This document shows positions 1-9,402 of a stretch of DNA of 35,000 nt, in pieces. This DNA comes from Sphaeroforma sirkka (Eukaryota > Opisthokonta > Ichthyosporea > Ichthyophonida): contig LUCW03002648.1 in the NCBI GenBank assembly GCA_001586965.3, positions 12,501 through 47,500 of the forward strand, written 5' to 3'. Below the pieces are notes generated by a model. The model did not search any database. It was not told the origin of the DNA and worked only from the letters and a program-made list of their open reading frames with translations. Every line of letters begins with the position of its first letter. Position 1 is the first letter of the stretch. The position numbers and the translations under genes were made by a program.

Positions 1-1
1 T

Positions 2-79
2 AGGGTTATAACGTGCTCGAAGTGTGGAGAAGCTGGCCATAACATCAACACCTGCGATAGCGAGTATGTGGTTTATTGA
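2..79 (+). CDS. C-terminal end of a zinc-knuckle protein, probably a transposase tail (partial)
   Basis: The window opens inside a reading frame that ends at TGA 77-79. It encodes a CCHC zinc knuckle, CSKCGEAGHNINTC (C-x2-C-x4-H-x4-C), eight residues before the stop. Knuckles with the pattern CxxCGxxGHNxxTC close many MULE/FAR1-type transposases, and also occur in gag and other nucleic-acid-binding proteins. The Ulp1-like protease remnant on the opposite strand 460 bases away fits a Mutator-like element, because several MULE lineages carry a Ulp1 gene. The rest of the protein is off the left edge, so the family is inferred. Confidence 0.5.
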   Translation, partial: RVITCSKCGEAGHNINTCDSEYVVY

Positions 80-192
80 TTCATTCGATTCTGCGCGTAC
101 TCGTCAGTCTCTATGACAAGTCTCATTTGTGTAATCATTTGTGACTTTCTTGCTTAAATTTTCTTTTACTCTCTTACAGCGACAACTCGTAT

Positions 193-430
193 CAACTAAA
201 GAACCTTCGAAGTATACGAAAGCTAATAAACAAAGTCGCTAAATGTACATTGAAAATGTGGAAAAGTCACTAAATGTACATTCACCCTTTTTCTCGATGA
301 AAAAGTACTGAAATATGGATCAAATATGTATAAATGTACATTTAGTGACAGTTACAATTTTTTATGTACATTTAGTGACTTTATCGTGCAAAATTTGCTT
401 AAATTTCAATTAAAGAGCCTTCGGCTATAT
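193..430. repeat. Cluster of direct and inverted 17-18 bp repeats, possible transposon termini
   Basis: The motif AGTCRCTAAATGTACATT occurs twice on the plus strand (234-251 and 265-282). Its reverse complement occurs twice more (332-349 and 364-380, slightly shortened), so the block can fold into a large stem. A second imperfect direct pair flanks it: AACTAAAGAACCTTCG near 196 and AATTAAAGAGCCTTCG near 408. No gene is visible here. This looks like terminal or subterminal repeats of a DNA transposon, or of two elements abutting, between the zinc-knuckle end and the Ulp1-like remnant. Confidence 0.55.
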
Positions 431-539
431 CTATTTTTTACAAATAAATGTGTTGAGGGGAGGGAGTACGTTGTCTTTTATTGATTGGTGTTGATATATG
501 CTGCTTCATTCAAGCTTATCTCACTGCCTGGTTTGCAAC

Positions 540-845
540 TCACGTGGTCTGTGATGCTCTTTTACAGGAATATACGAGAAAGTGTTTCAGAAATTTTTTT
601 CTAATTCTGTTGTCATGTTGAACGCTTGTGACATATTCGTACGAAGACATTGCTTCCAAATCATGCACGAGTTGTGGATTTTCTGATACTTCACTAGCAT
701 AGGCACAAAGCAAACCCCCACAGCTAAAACTGTCGTGTTGGTTTATACCGCCTACTTTTAGGCTGTATGTAACATTTTCTGTGAGATAACAACATTTCAT
801 CCATTGTACTATATAATTTAATTGTTCGTCAGTGTAGAAAATCAT
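540..845 (-). pseudogene. Ulp1-like cysteine protease (C48), C-terminal half
   Basis: The 101-residue frame contains QHDSFSCGG, which matches the Q-x-D-x-x-SCG signature around the nucleophilic Cys of Ulp1/SENP proteases (Q36, D38, C42). The half carrying the catalytic His lies upstream on the same strand (1281-1616), and the two are separated by a 409-bp LTR-like insertion at 872-1280. Ulp1 family enzymes cleave SUMO-like modifiers; transposon-borne copies have no settled role. No zinc-binding or transposase segment is fused to this part. The split makes it a pseudogene. Confidence 0.65.
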
Positions 846-871
846 ATTGTCAAAGATGAATGATGTTTAAG

Positions 872-1280
872 TGTTGGACTCAGACCTAGTCTATCGAGAA
901 ACCAATTATCTAAGTATGTTTTTGTATGTTGTGTTTACGAATGTGTTTCGTACGCCGATTGTGTTTGACCTATTATATATGTAATTTTGTTACAGGTGTC
1001 ATTTGATAGGAAATGGTTTTCCCTTTCATATGACACCTTGTTCAAGTTGTTTTAGTGAATATTCATTGAGTTATGAGTCTTAGAAGTTCAAGTGTATTTG
1101 TAGAAATTGTGTTTGTATTTTTAGAGATGGAATCTAAAAATAGACCGCGCACGTCCGTTGGGATTTCTTGGCAAAAGAAATTTTTGAGCCGAGAGGGCCG
1201 TTCAATTTTGGCGAAAAATAGTATAAATACGGAGTACAAAAGTAAATAAAGAGTACTTTCACAGAGTTGAAAAATTAACA
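872..1280 (+). repeat. Probable solo LTR (409 bp) interrupting the Ulp1-like gene
   Basis: The block starts TGTTGG and ends TTAACA (TG...CA, TGTT/AACA inverted ends). Toward the right end it carries a TATA-like TATAAATA near 1221 and an AATAAA near 1244, in the order expected for an LTR promoter and poly(A) signal. It falls exactly between the two Ulp1 halves. The flanking pentamers TTAAG and GTCAG match at only three of five positions, so a target-site duplication is not proven. No other copy of it is present in the window. Confidence 0.5.
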
Positions 1281-1616
1281 GTCAGCTCTAACAGGATTTG
1301 GCATACTATGTAAAATAGTAACTGTAACGTTAGTTGTGTACAATGTAACAATCGCCAAGTTCCAATGTGCGTTGCTATGATTCCATGGGATCAATACGGA
1401 GATCCTTTCGGACACCTGTGGTGGTCCCCTAAGTCGTAAGCTTTCTGCACTGTGATACTTGTAAAAGTCCTTCATCCATACTCTGAGTGCATCAGCATCA
1501 CAGAAACGAACAGCCAGATAATGTAATTGTGATATATGGTAGAATACACCGGATACAAGCGAGCCTTTGATCCACTTCCCTGGTCTGCAGCATTGTACTA
1601 CAAGGTTCTCCTGCAA
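1281..1616 (-). pseudogene. Ulp1-like cysteine protease (C48), N-terminal part of catalytic domain
   Basis: The frame ends with a typical Ulp1 core strand: ISVLIPWNHSNAHWNLAIV, with the catalytic His followed by Trp (H84-W85), then ILHSMPNP, where Ulp1 proteins have a D/N-S-(M/L)-x-x-P turn. The Q-D-C half continues at 845-540 beyond the LTR-like insertion. The expected acid position after HW lies in VTILHSMP, where His stands in place of Asp, so one triad residue may be lost. A start codon cannot be fixed, as upstream sequence to 1984 shows no further recognisable domain. Confidence 0.6.
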
Positions 1617-1984
1617 GATCTAGCCGCCAACATAGAATGACTTCGACTCTGCCACAGTACCTATCGCTACATTGGTATCTACGGTGATTTTCTACTTTCG
1701 CTTCTTTTCTACATGTTCACTGTTCCAACTGCTTATTGTAGAAGGCGGCGCTCTCTTTCTCAACAACGTAGAGCGATACAACTTGTTTTGCTAGTCATTA
1801 ACACTCTAGATTTGTCAAGCGTCTTGCTTCGTTTGGCTTCTAGGCGCGCGTTGCGGTTTGCAGCCAGTTTTTCCCTCATTGGTGCACCCGATGTATCGAT
1901 TTCGGCCTTATATGTCTGATGTTCTAATTTCCCTGGCAGTACACTGCTAATTGTAGGTTGGAAATATGGGGATCAATAAAAACT
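1617..1984. other. Spacer without recognisable gene
   Basis: There is a 68-codon open frame on the plus strand (1713-1919) with no family resemblance that I recognise. The right edge is the point where homology of copia element A to element B stops (near 1985), so this is the DNA joined to A's truncated 3' end. It may belong to the same transposon as the Ulp1 remnant. Confidence 0.4.
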
Positions 1985-3366
1985 GTCGATACCAAGTTCC
2001 GACAATAAATTTCGCAGCCAGCAAATTTCTTTTGTGACAACATTCAAAGCAATAGTTTCTGTTTCGCAAGTGGACTTTGCTGTTAATTTCTGTTTTCTTG
2101 ATCCCCAAATCACAGGTGCATTGCACATAAAAATGACGTAGCCACTTGTTGATTTACGGTCTGTTGCGTCGGAGGCAAAGCTTGCGTCAGCGAAAGCTAC
2201 CGGCTGTAGAGGTATCTCAGGGTCAAACCTTAGTCCATATCCAGAGGTGCCTTTCATATATCGAAGTACTCGCTTGGCAGCGTTCCAGTGACGTAGGAGT
2301 AGTTTTTCAAGGTGCCTGGATAATAATTGGTTCAAGGCGAATGTTATATCTGGTTGCGTACCATCAGCTAAGTATCAAAAGGCGCCGATGAGTTCTCTAT
2401 AGGGCATATTTCCGGCGGGCCTGTCAGAATGACATGGTGTCAAATCAGTATTATGCAAGGGTACTGGTGACGGCTGGGCATTTTCCAAATTATATTTTTG
2501 GAGCAATGTGCTGACGTAGATTTGTTGGTGTATGGTGACTACTCCCGAAGGCAGAAAACCCATTTTCATTTTTAAAACCATTCCGCTGTTGGCATTGACT
2601 TTGTTGACCATTTTTTGAATAAAATTGCCTCCAAAATATCCAGAGTTCGCTTGTCAGAGGCCGTCGCGATTTTATCGTCCACATATACAATGACCAGGTC
2701 CAAGGTGCCATCGGAGTTTTTTTCAAAAAAAAATAGTGATGGGTCTGATCGCGTTGGTTGATATCCCTGTTGACCTAGAACCTCACAGACCTCCACAAAG
2801 TATAAGTAGCCAGATTTCTTTAGGCCATATAGTGGTAAATTTACTCTGCACCATACGGCTTTGTTCCTTTGGCTGTACTCATGATATAGTTCCTGCTCCT
2901 CTTCGCTGAATAAATCAAGGGCCAGGTGTAGTCTTTGCGGCATCCTCATATATACATAACGGTCCATTTCTCCGTCTAGGTATGCGTTCGGTGAGTCGCA
3001 TTCTCTGACATACCATTTCTTGCTGGCTGCTAGTGCCAAACAAATTCGGACGGTCTCTTTGCTCACTACCTTGGCGTCACTCCGTTCGAAATCCACTCCT
3101 TCGACAGCATTGTATCCAGCTACGATCAGTCATCCTTTAAAACGCTCGATTTTTCCAGCAGAGTTTATTCTGGGAGTAAAGGTCCATTTGGAATTCATAA
3201 TTGTGCTTTTAACAGGTTCAGAGTCTACAAGAGTGAAGGTCCCTCGTTCCACTAGGTCTCTGACTTCTTTGGTCGCTGCGTCCATCCACTCCTTTTTATT
3301 GGAAAAATTGTCAATCTCCCAGAATGTCTTGAGAATTGGGATCTGCGCCGGCCTCGCCGGCGTTGG
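1985..3366 (-). pseudogene. Copia A reverse transcriptase and partial RNase H
   Basis: RT signatures in order: KEWMDAATKEVRDL, the fingers/palm block NAYLDGEMDRYVYMRMPQ, LPLYGLKKSG, and the catalytic YVDD in VIVYVDDK. RNase H follows, with FADASFASDATDRKSTSGY and the copia SxQKxTAxSTxEtE motif (KQKLTAKSTCETE). The frame is broken by TGA at 3130-3132, a shift near 2580, and further shifts near 2375. The alignment with element B ends at NLLSELGI, so the last 90 or so residues of RNase H are missing. Reverse transcription would not be possible from this copy. Confidence 0.85.
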
Positions 3367-3369
3367 TTA

Positions 3370-4197
3370 TCGCTGATGTTGAGTAGATGAAAAGGCAGTT
3401 GCCGAGTTTCTTCTTAGTCGAGAGCGACAACTGTCATTGCTCTTGTTGTTCATCCAGGCTGGGTTATCGAAAATTTGCAAATTTGTGACCTCTCTCGAAG
3501 ATCGGCGACCGGCCTTTTTCCGCTTTGAGATGTGAGCGGATATGGTGTTAGTTTGGTCTCTGGAAGTAGTAGAACAATTTGATTTTGATAAAACGTCAGA
3601 GTACACTGGCTCTCGATGGCGTTTACTAGAGGCGGCTTGAGTATTTACGCCTGGTTCCATAGGCTGTGAAGATACGGTCGATAAGTCGTCGTTCGTCGGC
3701 TCAGCTTTTTTTCCTGTAGTCTGCTCCGTACATTGTCCATCCTTCCATATGTAAAACTCATCCTAAAAAAAACGTATATCTCTGGTTCTTGATACTCTGT
3801 TGGTTTCTGGACTAAAAACTCGAAAAGTATCAGAGGTGGTTCGCTGGGGGTTAGCCATCACAATTCCACGGCGAGCACGTTTATCCCATTTGTTGCTTTT
3901 AGTCGTCTTCCTCCATAAACATTTGCTGCCGAAAGTTCGAAAACGGTTATAATTTGGTTTACGGCCAGTGAACCTTTGGATTGGCGTTGTCGGGTTCCTC
4001 TTACTCCCGACGTTGTTGTGAGCGTCTGTGACATGTTGGTATGCTTCACTCCAAAATTCATCACCTAATCCTGAGTTGTGCAGAGTCGCTCTAGCTCTTC
4101 CTAAACTAGTACGATGGCTCCGCTCAATTTTTTCATTGTGTTGTGGTGAGTCTTTTGGTGTTGATCGAATATCGTAGCCAAGTCTTCGTAAGTTAGT
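3370..4197 (-). pseudogene. Copia A integrase C-terminal part and linker to RT
   Basis: This continues the same frame as the upstream gag-protease-integrase frame after the TAG at 4198-4200. It carries the third catalytic acid of the DDE integrase (codon at 4123-4125, in PQHNEKIERSH), then the conserved GDEFWSEAYQHV and a GRKP block as in copia integrases. The C-terminal tail ends with SRTRDIRFF before TAG at 3763-3765. The linker (about 3660-3370) is rich in Ser, Arg and Lys and matches the start of element B. It closes at TAA 3367-3369. Confidence 0.8.
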
Positions 4198-5817
4198 CTA
4201 TACTTCATTATCCACAAATTCCGAGCCTCGGTCGAATTGTAAAATGTTTGCTTTTCGTCCACTTAGTACTGATAAGTCGTTCAATGCTCCGAGTAAGGTG
4301 TCATATACTACAGGCGCTTTCTTGGTGTACAGAGTTTCGAATTCCTCAAAGGTGGAGCAATCGTCTATGAGAGTAAGGCCATAGCAATTTCCTCCGATAC
4401 TCCGTTTAAATTTTCCAATAGGGTCAATATAGAGTAAGTCCATTGGGGTTTGCGATGGGGCGTTCTTTCTGATTTTTCGTGTCCGACGTCTGACAAGTTT
4501 ACCCATGATACAAGACTCGCAGTTTGCATGGTAGTAGATAGGTGGCAGGCCCTTGGGTAAGTGATCTGGATGTGCTAGTCGTTCATGCCAGCTGGCGGCG
4601 TAAGCAAATTCTTTTGAAAAAAATTCCAGTGGTACGACGTAAACGCCTTGCTTTTGCTCGCAATTATATACCAAGTGTTGGGGAGATAGTAAGAGGCAGA
4701 CTGCGCTATCCATGTAGATTTTGTATCCTGCCTTGGTTAATTGGGGGACACTGGGTAAGTTGATTTTTAGGGTTGGCCCATTAATAGCCCTTCCAGCGTC
4801 ACTCAATTGCCGTGAATGAGTTGCGATACCAATAGTCCCGTCAGCTAGGTGTACGTTTGTAAAGTGACACTTTGCGTTTGATATCAACTCCAGATCGTTA
4901 ATAATGTGGACTGAGGCTCCACTGTCTAGAGTCCCACTAGGTTCAGCCATTGTTGCTTTGTCAGTCGTAGATGCTCTTTGGCCGAAAATTATCTCAGATT
5001 CTATAGCTTTGATAGATGAAGAGATAACGTCCTCACTAAATTTATCGCTAAAAGCTTCATCTTCTTCGGAGTCGCTGTCGGACAGCAGGTTGGGTAGGTC
5101 ATCGTAGTCATCCTCACTAGAGCTGTCGAGTAGAATTCCCGTCGGTCCATCGTCTTCGTCCGAACTATAATTATTTAGAGTAAAATCTGATAGTTCTCTC
5201 TCGTCCGGCTCGATGTTAGTCTTAATCACGAATCCGGGGCAATTTTCGGGGGTAGCCATGATGGCTTCTGGCATATCCTCATCGGACAATCCGATGTCAG
5301 ATTCGACATAGTCGGCAATTGCTGAAAATGCTCTAATGCCTTCATCGTCACTACTAGAATTCTGCTCATTATTCATGTCCAAATTGAACGTTACTTTAGG
5401 AGGTTTACGTATTTCTTCCCTGGAGTAGTATCCTCTTACGTTAGATGCTCTTCTATAAAATTCGTTACGTTTATCTGGATGATAGCTGAGGTTCTTCAAC
5501 GGATAGTCGGCGCGTCGTGAGTAGGGTGTAGATTTCGGTACTGAATCGTCTTTGCAGTGGGGCTTGGACTCCTCAGTTCTTTTACGGTGATGGCGATCGT
5601 CGGAGTTATTTCCACGATTGTTAGAATATCGATTTTCATAAGGTTTGCGATACTCCCTGCGGTCAGAGTAAATGTGCGGTCTGGGTCTGCGATGCTTGGA
5701 TCGGCAGTCACGAGCAATGTGACCTGGTTTTGAGCACTTTTGTTCTGCTCTGGCAGAAAGTGCTCTCTTTCCTACTCGAGTCTCTGTATTAGAGGTCGAT
5801 GTTTGAATTTCCTCCAT
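4198..5817 (-). CDS. Copia A gag end, aspartic protease and integrase N-terminal part
   Basis: ATG at 5817 opens 539 codons. The zinc knuckle lies at C28-SKPG-H33-IARD-C38, but the first Cys of C-x2-C is replaced by Glu. Residues 145-265 are an acidic, Ser-rich stretch. The aspartic protease motif LDSGAS has its catalytic Asp at 298. The pre-integrase zinc finger follows (H411, H416, C433, C436), then integrase catalytic Asp 465 (LLYIDPIGKF) and Asp 529 (LQFDRGSEF). The frame ends at TAG 4198-4200, where the next codons still read integrase, so the stop is a mutation and not the natural end. In an intact element this would be part of a single gag-pol polyprotein. Confidence 0.85.
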   Translation of the reverse strand: MEEIQTSTSNTETRVGKRALSARAEQKCSKPGHIARDCRSKHRRPRPHIYSDRREYRKPYENRYSNNRGNNSDDRHHRKRTEESKPHCKDDSVPKSTPYSRRADYPLKNLSYHPDKRNEFYRRASNVRGYYSREEIRKPPKVTFNLDMNNEQNSSSDDEGIRAFSAIADYVESDIGLSDEDMPEAIMATPENCPGFVIKTNIEPDERELSDFTLNNYSSDEDDGPTGILLDSSSEDDYDDLPNLLSDSDSEEDEAFSDKFSEDVISSSIKAIESEIIFGQRASTTDKATMAEPSGTLDSGASVHIINDLELISNAKCHFTNVHLADGTIGIATHSRQLSDAGRAINGPTLKINLPSVPQLTKAGYKIYMDSAVCLLLSPQHLVYNCEQKQGVYVVPLEFFSKEFAYAASWHERLAHPDHLPKGLPPIYYHANCESCIMGKLVRRRTRKIRKNAPSQTPMDLLYIDPIGKFKRSIGGNCYGLTLIDDCSTFEEFETLYTKKAPVVYDTLLGALNDLSVLSGRKANILQFDRGSEFVDNEV

Positions 5818-6326
5818 ATCGAATTTTCGGATGTATTCGCAGAGCTCTTCGTAACTCGTGACGTCAGTATCGACTGTATTGAGATGAGTCCTTGCAGCTT
5901 TAAAACGTTCATTGAGACCTTCTTTTTCAAGACGATTTTCAAGTCAATCTCAGACGGTGGAGCCTCGCGTTTCTCCAATTCCATTTTCTTCAAATTAATA
6001 TCACCGATAAAAGCTTCCAAAGTTTCCTTACTCTTCTGCGTTTTTGCCCAGAGCTCCTTTCATAAGCGGCCGATACCTCCCTGGGTGTTAATCTTGAATT
6101 TGGTTTCCAATGCCTTGAACAATGCGTAGGGTTCTTTCATGATGTGGAGTAACTCTTGTTGAAGTCTACGAGAGATCGTATGATAAATTGACTCAGACGC
6201 GGCTCCACGGTCTTCTTGAGTAAACGTTTCACGTTGAGTCTCATAGTAGTCATCGGGTGGTGTAGCGACCTCGATCAGTTGTAGGCGACCCTGTTTCATC
6301 AGGATCATATCCAATTGAGCTTCCAT
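5770..6326 (-). pseudogene. Copia A gag N-terminal part, frameshifted
   Basis: The likely gag start is ATG 6326-6324, 105 bases inside the 5' LTR. The first 88 codons (to 6060) read like copia gag: ISRRLQQELLHIMKEPYALF corresponds to the helical 'W..L...f' segment of UBN2-type gag. A frameshift near 6060 moves the reading to a second frame (about 6020-5900). A further shift near 5920 leads into a third frame (reading LNERF and YEELCEYIRKFDMEEIQ), which joins the long frame at 5817. Gag forms the particle shell in intact elements. Confidence 0.7.
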
Positions 6327-6430
6327 TGGTCCCACTGGACCGGCTTATCCAGAATTAGAAATTTAACCTTTGGTTTCAAATAGAAGCTTGTCATTCTCAG
6401 AGTAGAGGTAAAACGGACCTGATAAGTTAT

Positions 6431-6611
6431 TGTTCTCAGATATTAAAGTATCTTAAAGTGTTTTAAGTTTTAAGTGAATAGTTGTGATTTATTTGATTCG
6501 AGTCCCTGCTTTTATATGCTTTGGACTCGTAATTCTTGGGCCATTAAAAAACACCTCTTAAGGTGAAAAAGGTTCTCACTTATTCTACGATCCAATCCAA
6601 AGGCAGCGTCA
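6431..6611 (-). repeat. 5' LTR of copia A (181 bp)
   Basis: Read on the minus strand it runs from TGACGCTGCC to CTGAGAACA (TG...CA). It matches the plus-strand LTR at 17497-17666 apart from a few substitutions and an 11-bp indel. It contains CATATAAAAGCAGG, a plausible TATA box, and the hairpin CACCTTAAGAGGTG. The exact 3' boundary is uncertain by about 10 bp, because both copies continue with ATA. No primer-binding site beginning TGG follows directly. The LTR abuts the broken 5' end of copia B, as if A had inserted into B. Confidence 0.8.
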
Positions 6612-7827
6612 CCATATCCGCACACATCTCAAAGCGGAAAAGGGCCGGACACCGATCTTCAAGAGAAGTCACAAATTTGCAAATTTTAGATAATCCAGCC
6701 TGGATGAGCAACAAGAGTAATGACAGTTGTCGCTCTGGACGAAGAAGAAACTCAACAACTGCCTTTTCAGCTACTCAACATCAGCAACAACCTACGTCAG
6801 CGCAAATCCCAATCCCCAAGACTTTCCGTGAAATTGACAATTTTTCCAATAAAAAGGAGTGGATGGACGCAGCGACCAAAGAAGTCCGAGACCTAGTGAA
6901 ACGAGGGACCTTTACTCTTGTAGACTCTAAACCTGCAAAAAGCGCCATTATGAACTCCAAATGGGTCTTTACTCCTAAAATGGACTCTGCTGGAAAAATC
7001 GAGCGATTTAAAGGACGACTGACCGTAGCCGGAAATAATGCTGTCGAAGGTGTGGATTTCGAATGGAGTGACGCCAAGGTAGTGAGCAAAGAGACTGTCC
7101 GCATTGGTTTGGCACTAACAGCCAGCAAGAAATGGCATGTCAGACAGTTCGACTCGCCAAATGCATACTTAAACGGGGAAATGGATCGTTACGTATATAT
7201 GAGAATGCCACAGGGACTACACCTGGCCCTTGATTTACTCAGCGAAGAGGAGCAGAAGTTATATCATGAGTACAGCCAAGGTAACAAAGCCGTATGGTGC
7301 AGAGTAAATTTACCACTATATGGCCTAAAGCAATCTGGCTACTTATACTTTGTGGAGGTCTGCGAGGTTATAGGTCAACAGGGATATCAGCCAACGCGAT
7401 CAGACCCATCATTATTTTTTTTCGAAAATTCCGACGGCACCTTGAACCTGGTCATTGTATACGTGGACGATAAAATCGCGACGGCCTCTGACAAGCGAAC
7501 TCTGGATATTTTGGAAGCAATTTTATTCAAAAAATGGTCAACAAAATCAATGCCAAAAGCAGAATGATTTTTAAATATGAAAATGGTATTTCTGCCCTCA
7601 GGAGTTGTCACCATACACCAACAAATCTACGTCAGCACATTACTCCAAAAAATAACTTGGAAAATGCTCAGCCGTCACCAGTACCTCTGCACAATACGGA
7701 TTTGACACCATGTCATTCTGACAGGCTCGCCGGAAATATGCCCTACAGAAAACTCATCGGCGCCCTTCGGTACTTAGCTGATGGTACACGACCAGATATC
7801 ACATTCGCCGTGAACCAATTATCCAGG
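6612..7827 (+). pseudogene. Copia element B: linker and reverse transcriptase
   Basis: This starts inside the integrase-RT linker (AHISKRKRAGHRSSREVTNL), exactly where the LTR of A ends, so gag, protease and integrase are absent. RT blocks: KEWMDAATKEVRDLVKRGTF, NSKWVFTPKMDSAGKIERFKG, NAYLNGEMDRYVYMRMPQG, LPLYGLKQSGY and the catalytic YVDD near 7460. The frame is open until a TGA at 7565-7567, at a position where copy A has TGG (Trp). A small deletion near 7650 shifts the frame again. The coding sequence is cut at 7827 by gypsy C and resumes at 15712. Confidence 0.85.
7824..7827. repeat. Target-site duplication CAGG, left copy
   Basis: CAGG at 7824-7827 and CAGG at 15708-15711 border gypsy C. 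Removing the element and one copy rejoins the copia B frame (NQLSR followed by HLDKPFLRHWNAAK), which shows that the insertion was precise. A 4-bp duplication is within the range known for LTR retrotransposons. Confidence 0.9.
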
Positions 7828-8075
7828 TGTAGTAAGTATACGCGAGATAACTGTATCTCAACGTTCTCCCTCCTCAGGGAGGGGGACGTTGTTCATTTAT
7901 TAGTAATTATAAACAGTAATCCTAAAATGACTGACTCTTAAATGAGTCATTAGTCATGTGCTGTAAAACCAGCAAAACCCTAAAACCCAGTTTATCAGAT
8001 TATTCTGATAAACTGTAAAACTTGTAATAAACCTAAAATAATCAAATAAATATAAGTACTTGTATTCTGACCACA
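7828..8075 (-). repeat. 3' LTR of gypsy C (248 bp)
   Basis: Read on the minus strand it starts TGTGGTCAGAATAC and ends ACTTACTACA (TG...CA). It contains two strong hairpins: TTTATCAGA-TTAT-TCTGATAAA, and a longer imperfect one around CTCCCTCCTCAGGGAG. The termini TGTGGT...ACTACA are shared with the 177-180 bp LTR of gypsy G, so the two families are related. Confidence 0.92.
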
Positions 8076-8095
8076 ACCCCCCCCCCAACTGAAGC
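8076..8095 (-). other. Polypurine tract of gypsy C
   Basis: On the minus strand, AGTTGGGGGGGGGGT lies directly before the 3' LTR. This is the position of the polypurine tract that primes plus-strand DNA synthesis in LTR retrotransposons. The run of ten G is unusually uniform. Confidence 0.75.
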
Positions 8096-8149
8096 ACTGA
8101 ACAAAGCAGTGTGCCAGTTTCAGAGATGATAAGAATAGCATAGTACCTT

Positions 8150-8318
8150 ATGTGCTGGCATTATCCTCGAGAGCTAGAGCAGTGCGCTGGCATTTATCCT
8201 CGAGAGCTAGAGCATTGTGCTGGCATTTATCCTCGAGAGCTAGAGCATTGTGCTGGCATTTATCCTCAGAGAGCTAGAGAGCATTGTGCTGGCATTTTAC
8301 CTCAGAGAGCTAGAGGAC
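8150..8318. repeat. 33-bp minisatellite, five copies, in gypsy C 3' tail
   Basis: Units start at 8152, 8184, 8217, 8250 and 8286. The consensus is GTGCTGGCATTTATCCTCGA followed by GAGCTAGAGCATT. The middle units are nearly identical, while the last two gain AGAG insertions. It lies between the polypurine tract and the chromodomain stop, thus in the element's 3' untranslated tail. The CTCGAGAGCTAGAG core recurs in the array at 8540-8680. Confidence 0.9.
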
Positions 8319-8534
8319 CCGATGTGTACGTCTCGAGCGACCGGTCGTGTTTGAATTCTTGAAGCTACTGTTCATCTGTGTCAGCATATAGGAGTTTGGC
8401 AAGTACAATATAGGACTGTATTTGTGTCGGAGAAAAACTGCCAGTGGCAGAAACCGTGCAAACCATTAACCCGCTGTTTCAAAACAATGCCCAAGGAGTT
8501 GTTTGATTGATTTTGCTGTGTTATACTCCGAAGC

Positions 8535-8685
8535 AAGAGTGGCTCATTTAACCTCGCGAGCTTGAGCCGCTGACGATTTTCCCTCGCGAGCTCGAGTGCT
8601 AACCGTTTATTCTCGCGAGCTCGAGTGGCTGGTTTATACTCGGGAGCTAGAGTTGCTGGTTTATGCTCCAGAGCTTGAGCTCGAT
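8535..8685. repeat. Second degenerate minisatellite with CTCGCGAGCTCGAG core
   Basis: Five units of about 28-31 bp carry CTCGCGAGCTTGAG, CTCGCGAGCTCGAG (twice), CTCGGGAGCTAGAG and CTCCAGAGCTTGAG, each preceded by a TTTAT-like spacer. The core is partly palindromic and matches that of the 33-bp array 220 bp away, so both probably come from one expanding unit. The stretch 8319-8534 between them shows no gene. Confidence 0.8.
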
Positions 8686-8718
8686 ATCCGAGAACAAAGT
8701 TATATTGAAGATAAAGTA

Positions 8719-9402
8719 TTAGAACTGTGCACGTTGGCGCTTACATGTCCGTGTCTGTGAAGCTTTGTGGTAGGCCGCGATATCGTTGGCATCATCAAAA
8801 GCTTCTGCTGTTTCCCACGTTGGTTCGCCTTCTCGCCATCTCACCAGGTATTCTAACTTCCCCGTCTTATCATTCGTACGATGTGTGATAATATGGCGAA
8901 ACTCAACCCCTCCTTCGGTCCATAAGTCTTCGTTAATTGGTGGGTCTGTGCGTCTATGCACTAAACGGAGGAGTTCCACCCGTACCGGTTTGTTCTTGAA
9001 TTCTGGTGGGGCGGAACCATCCTTGTTCGCTAACTCGTAGCATTGGCCGTGTCTAGCTTTGACTACATATGGTCCAAACAATGGCCGCATAGCCTTCGTT
9101 GTTCGGCCTTCTGATCGTACCATGACCACATCTCCTTCGTCGAAATGTACCAAGTCGTGAGCATGCAGGCGGTCAAATGTCGTCGTAAGCTTGCCTGTAT
9201 ACTTCTTGGTAATGTGGTGGAGGGTCGGCAATATAGTGTCCTGTATCTGGTCTAATCGTTGTGCCCAGGTGTCATTCGTCATCGGCTGAGAATCCGGTAA
9301 CTCGTCCGTGAAATCGGCGAACGGAACATGGCGGCGGCCAAAGTACACGCTAAACGGTGCACTCTTATGGCGACGGGATATCCGAAGGTTCTGGTATAGC
9401 AT
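8719..9402 (-). pseudogene. Gypsy C integrase C-terminal part and chromodomain
   Basis: This frame resumes integrase after a frameshift. NLRISRRHKSAPFSVYFGRR is the usual 'h.stg.sPf.l.fGr' helix, followed by the RSEGRTTKAMRPLFGPYVVK barrel (a GPF/Y-like module). A chromodomain closes it: FRHIITHRTNDKTGKLEYLV, then RWREGEPTWETAEAF, with the aromatic and W positions of HP1-like folds. Chromodomains of chromoviruses direct integration to marked chromatin. The stop is at 8719-8721. Element G carries the same module at 27625-28305. The listed upper edge is only where the frame opens. Confidence 0.85.

Larger units (their letters stand above)
1985..6611 (-). mobile_element. Ty1/copia retrotransposon A, 3'-truncated, with 5' LTR
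   Basis: In minus orientation the order is LTR (6611-6431), gag (about 6326-5820), zinc knuckle, protease, integrase, RT, RNase H. Integrase before RT is the copia order. Protease, integrase and most of RT share one frame from 5817 to about 2580, broken by stops at 4198-4200 (TAG), 3763-3765 (TAG), 3367-3369 (TAA) and 3130-3132 (TGA). A 1-nt deletion near 2580 shifts the frame. The element stops abruptly within RNase H near 1985, and no 3' LTR follows. Copy B (6612 onward, opposite strand) is a close relative and supports these assignments. Confidence 0.9.

Noticed and set aside
8150-8318. A CRISPR-like array
   Set aside because: Units are contiguous 33-bp tandem repeats with no variable spacers, in a eukaryotic retrotransposon.
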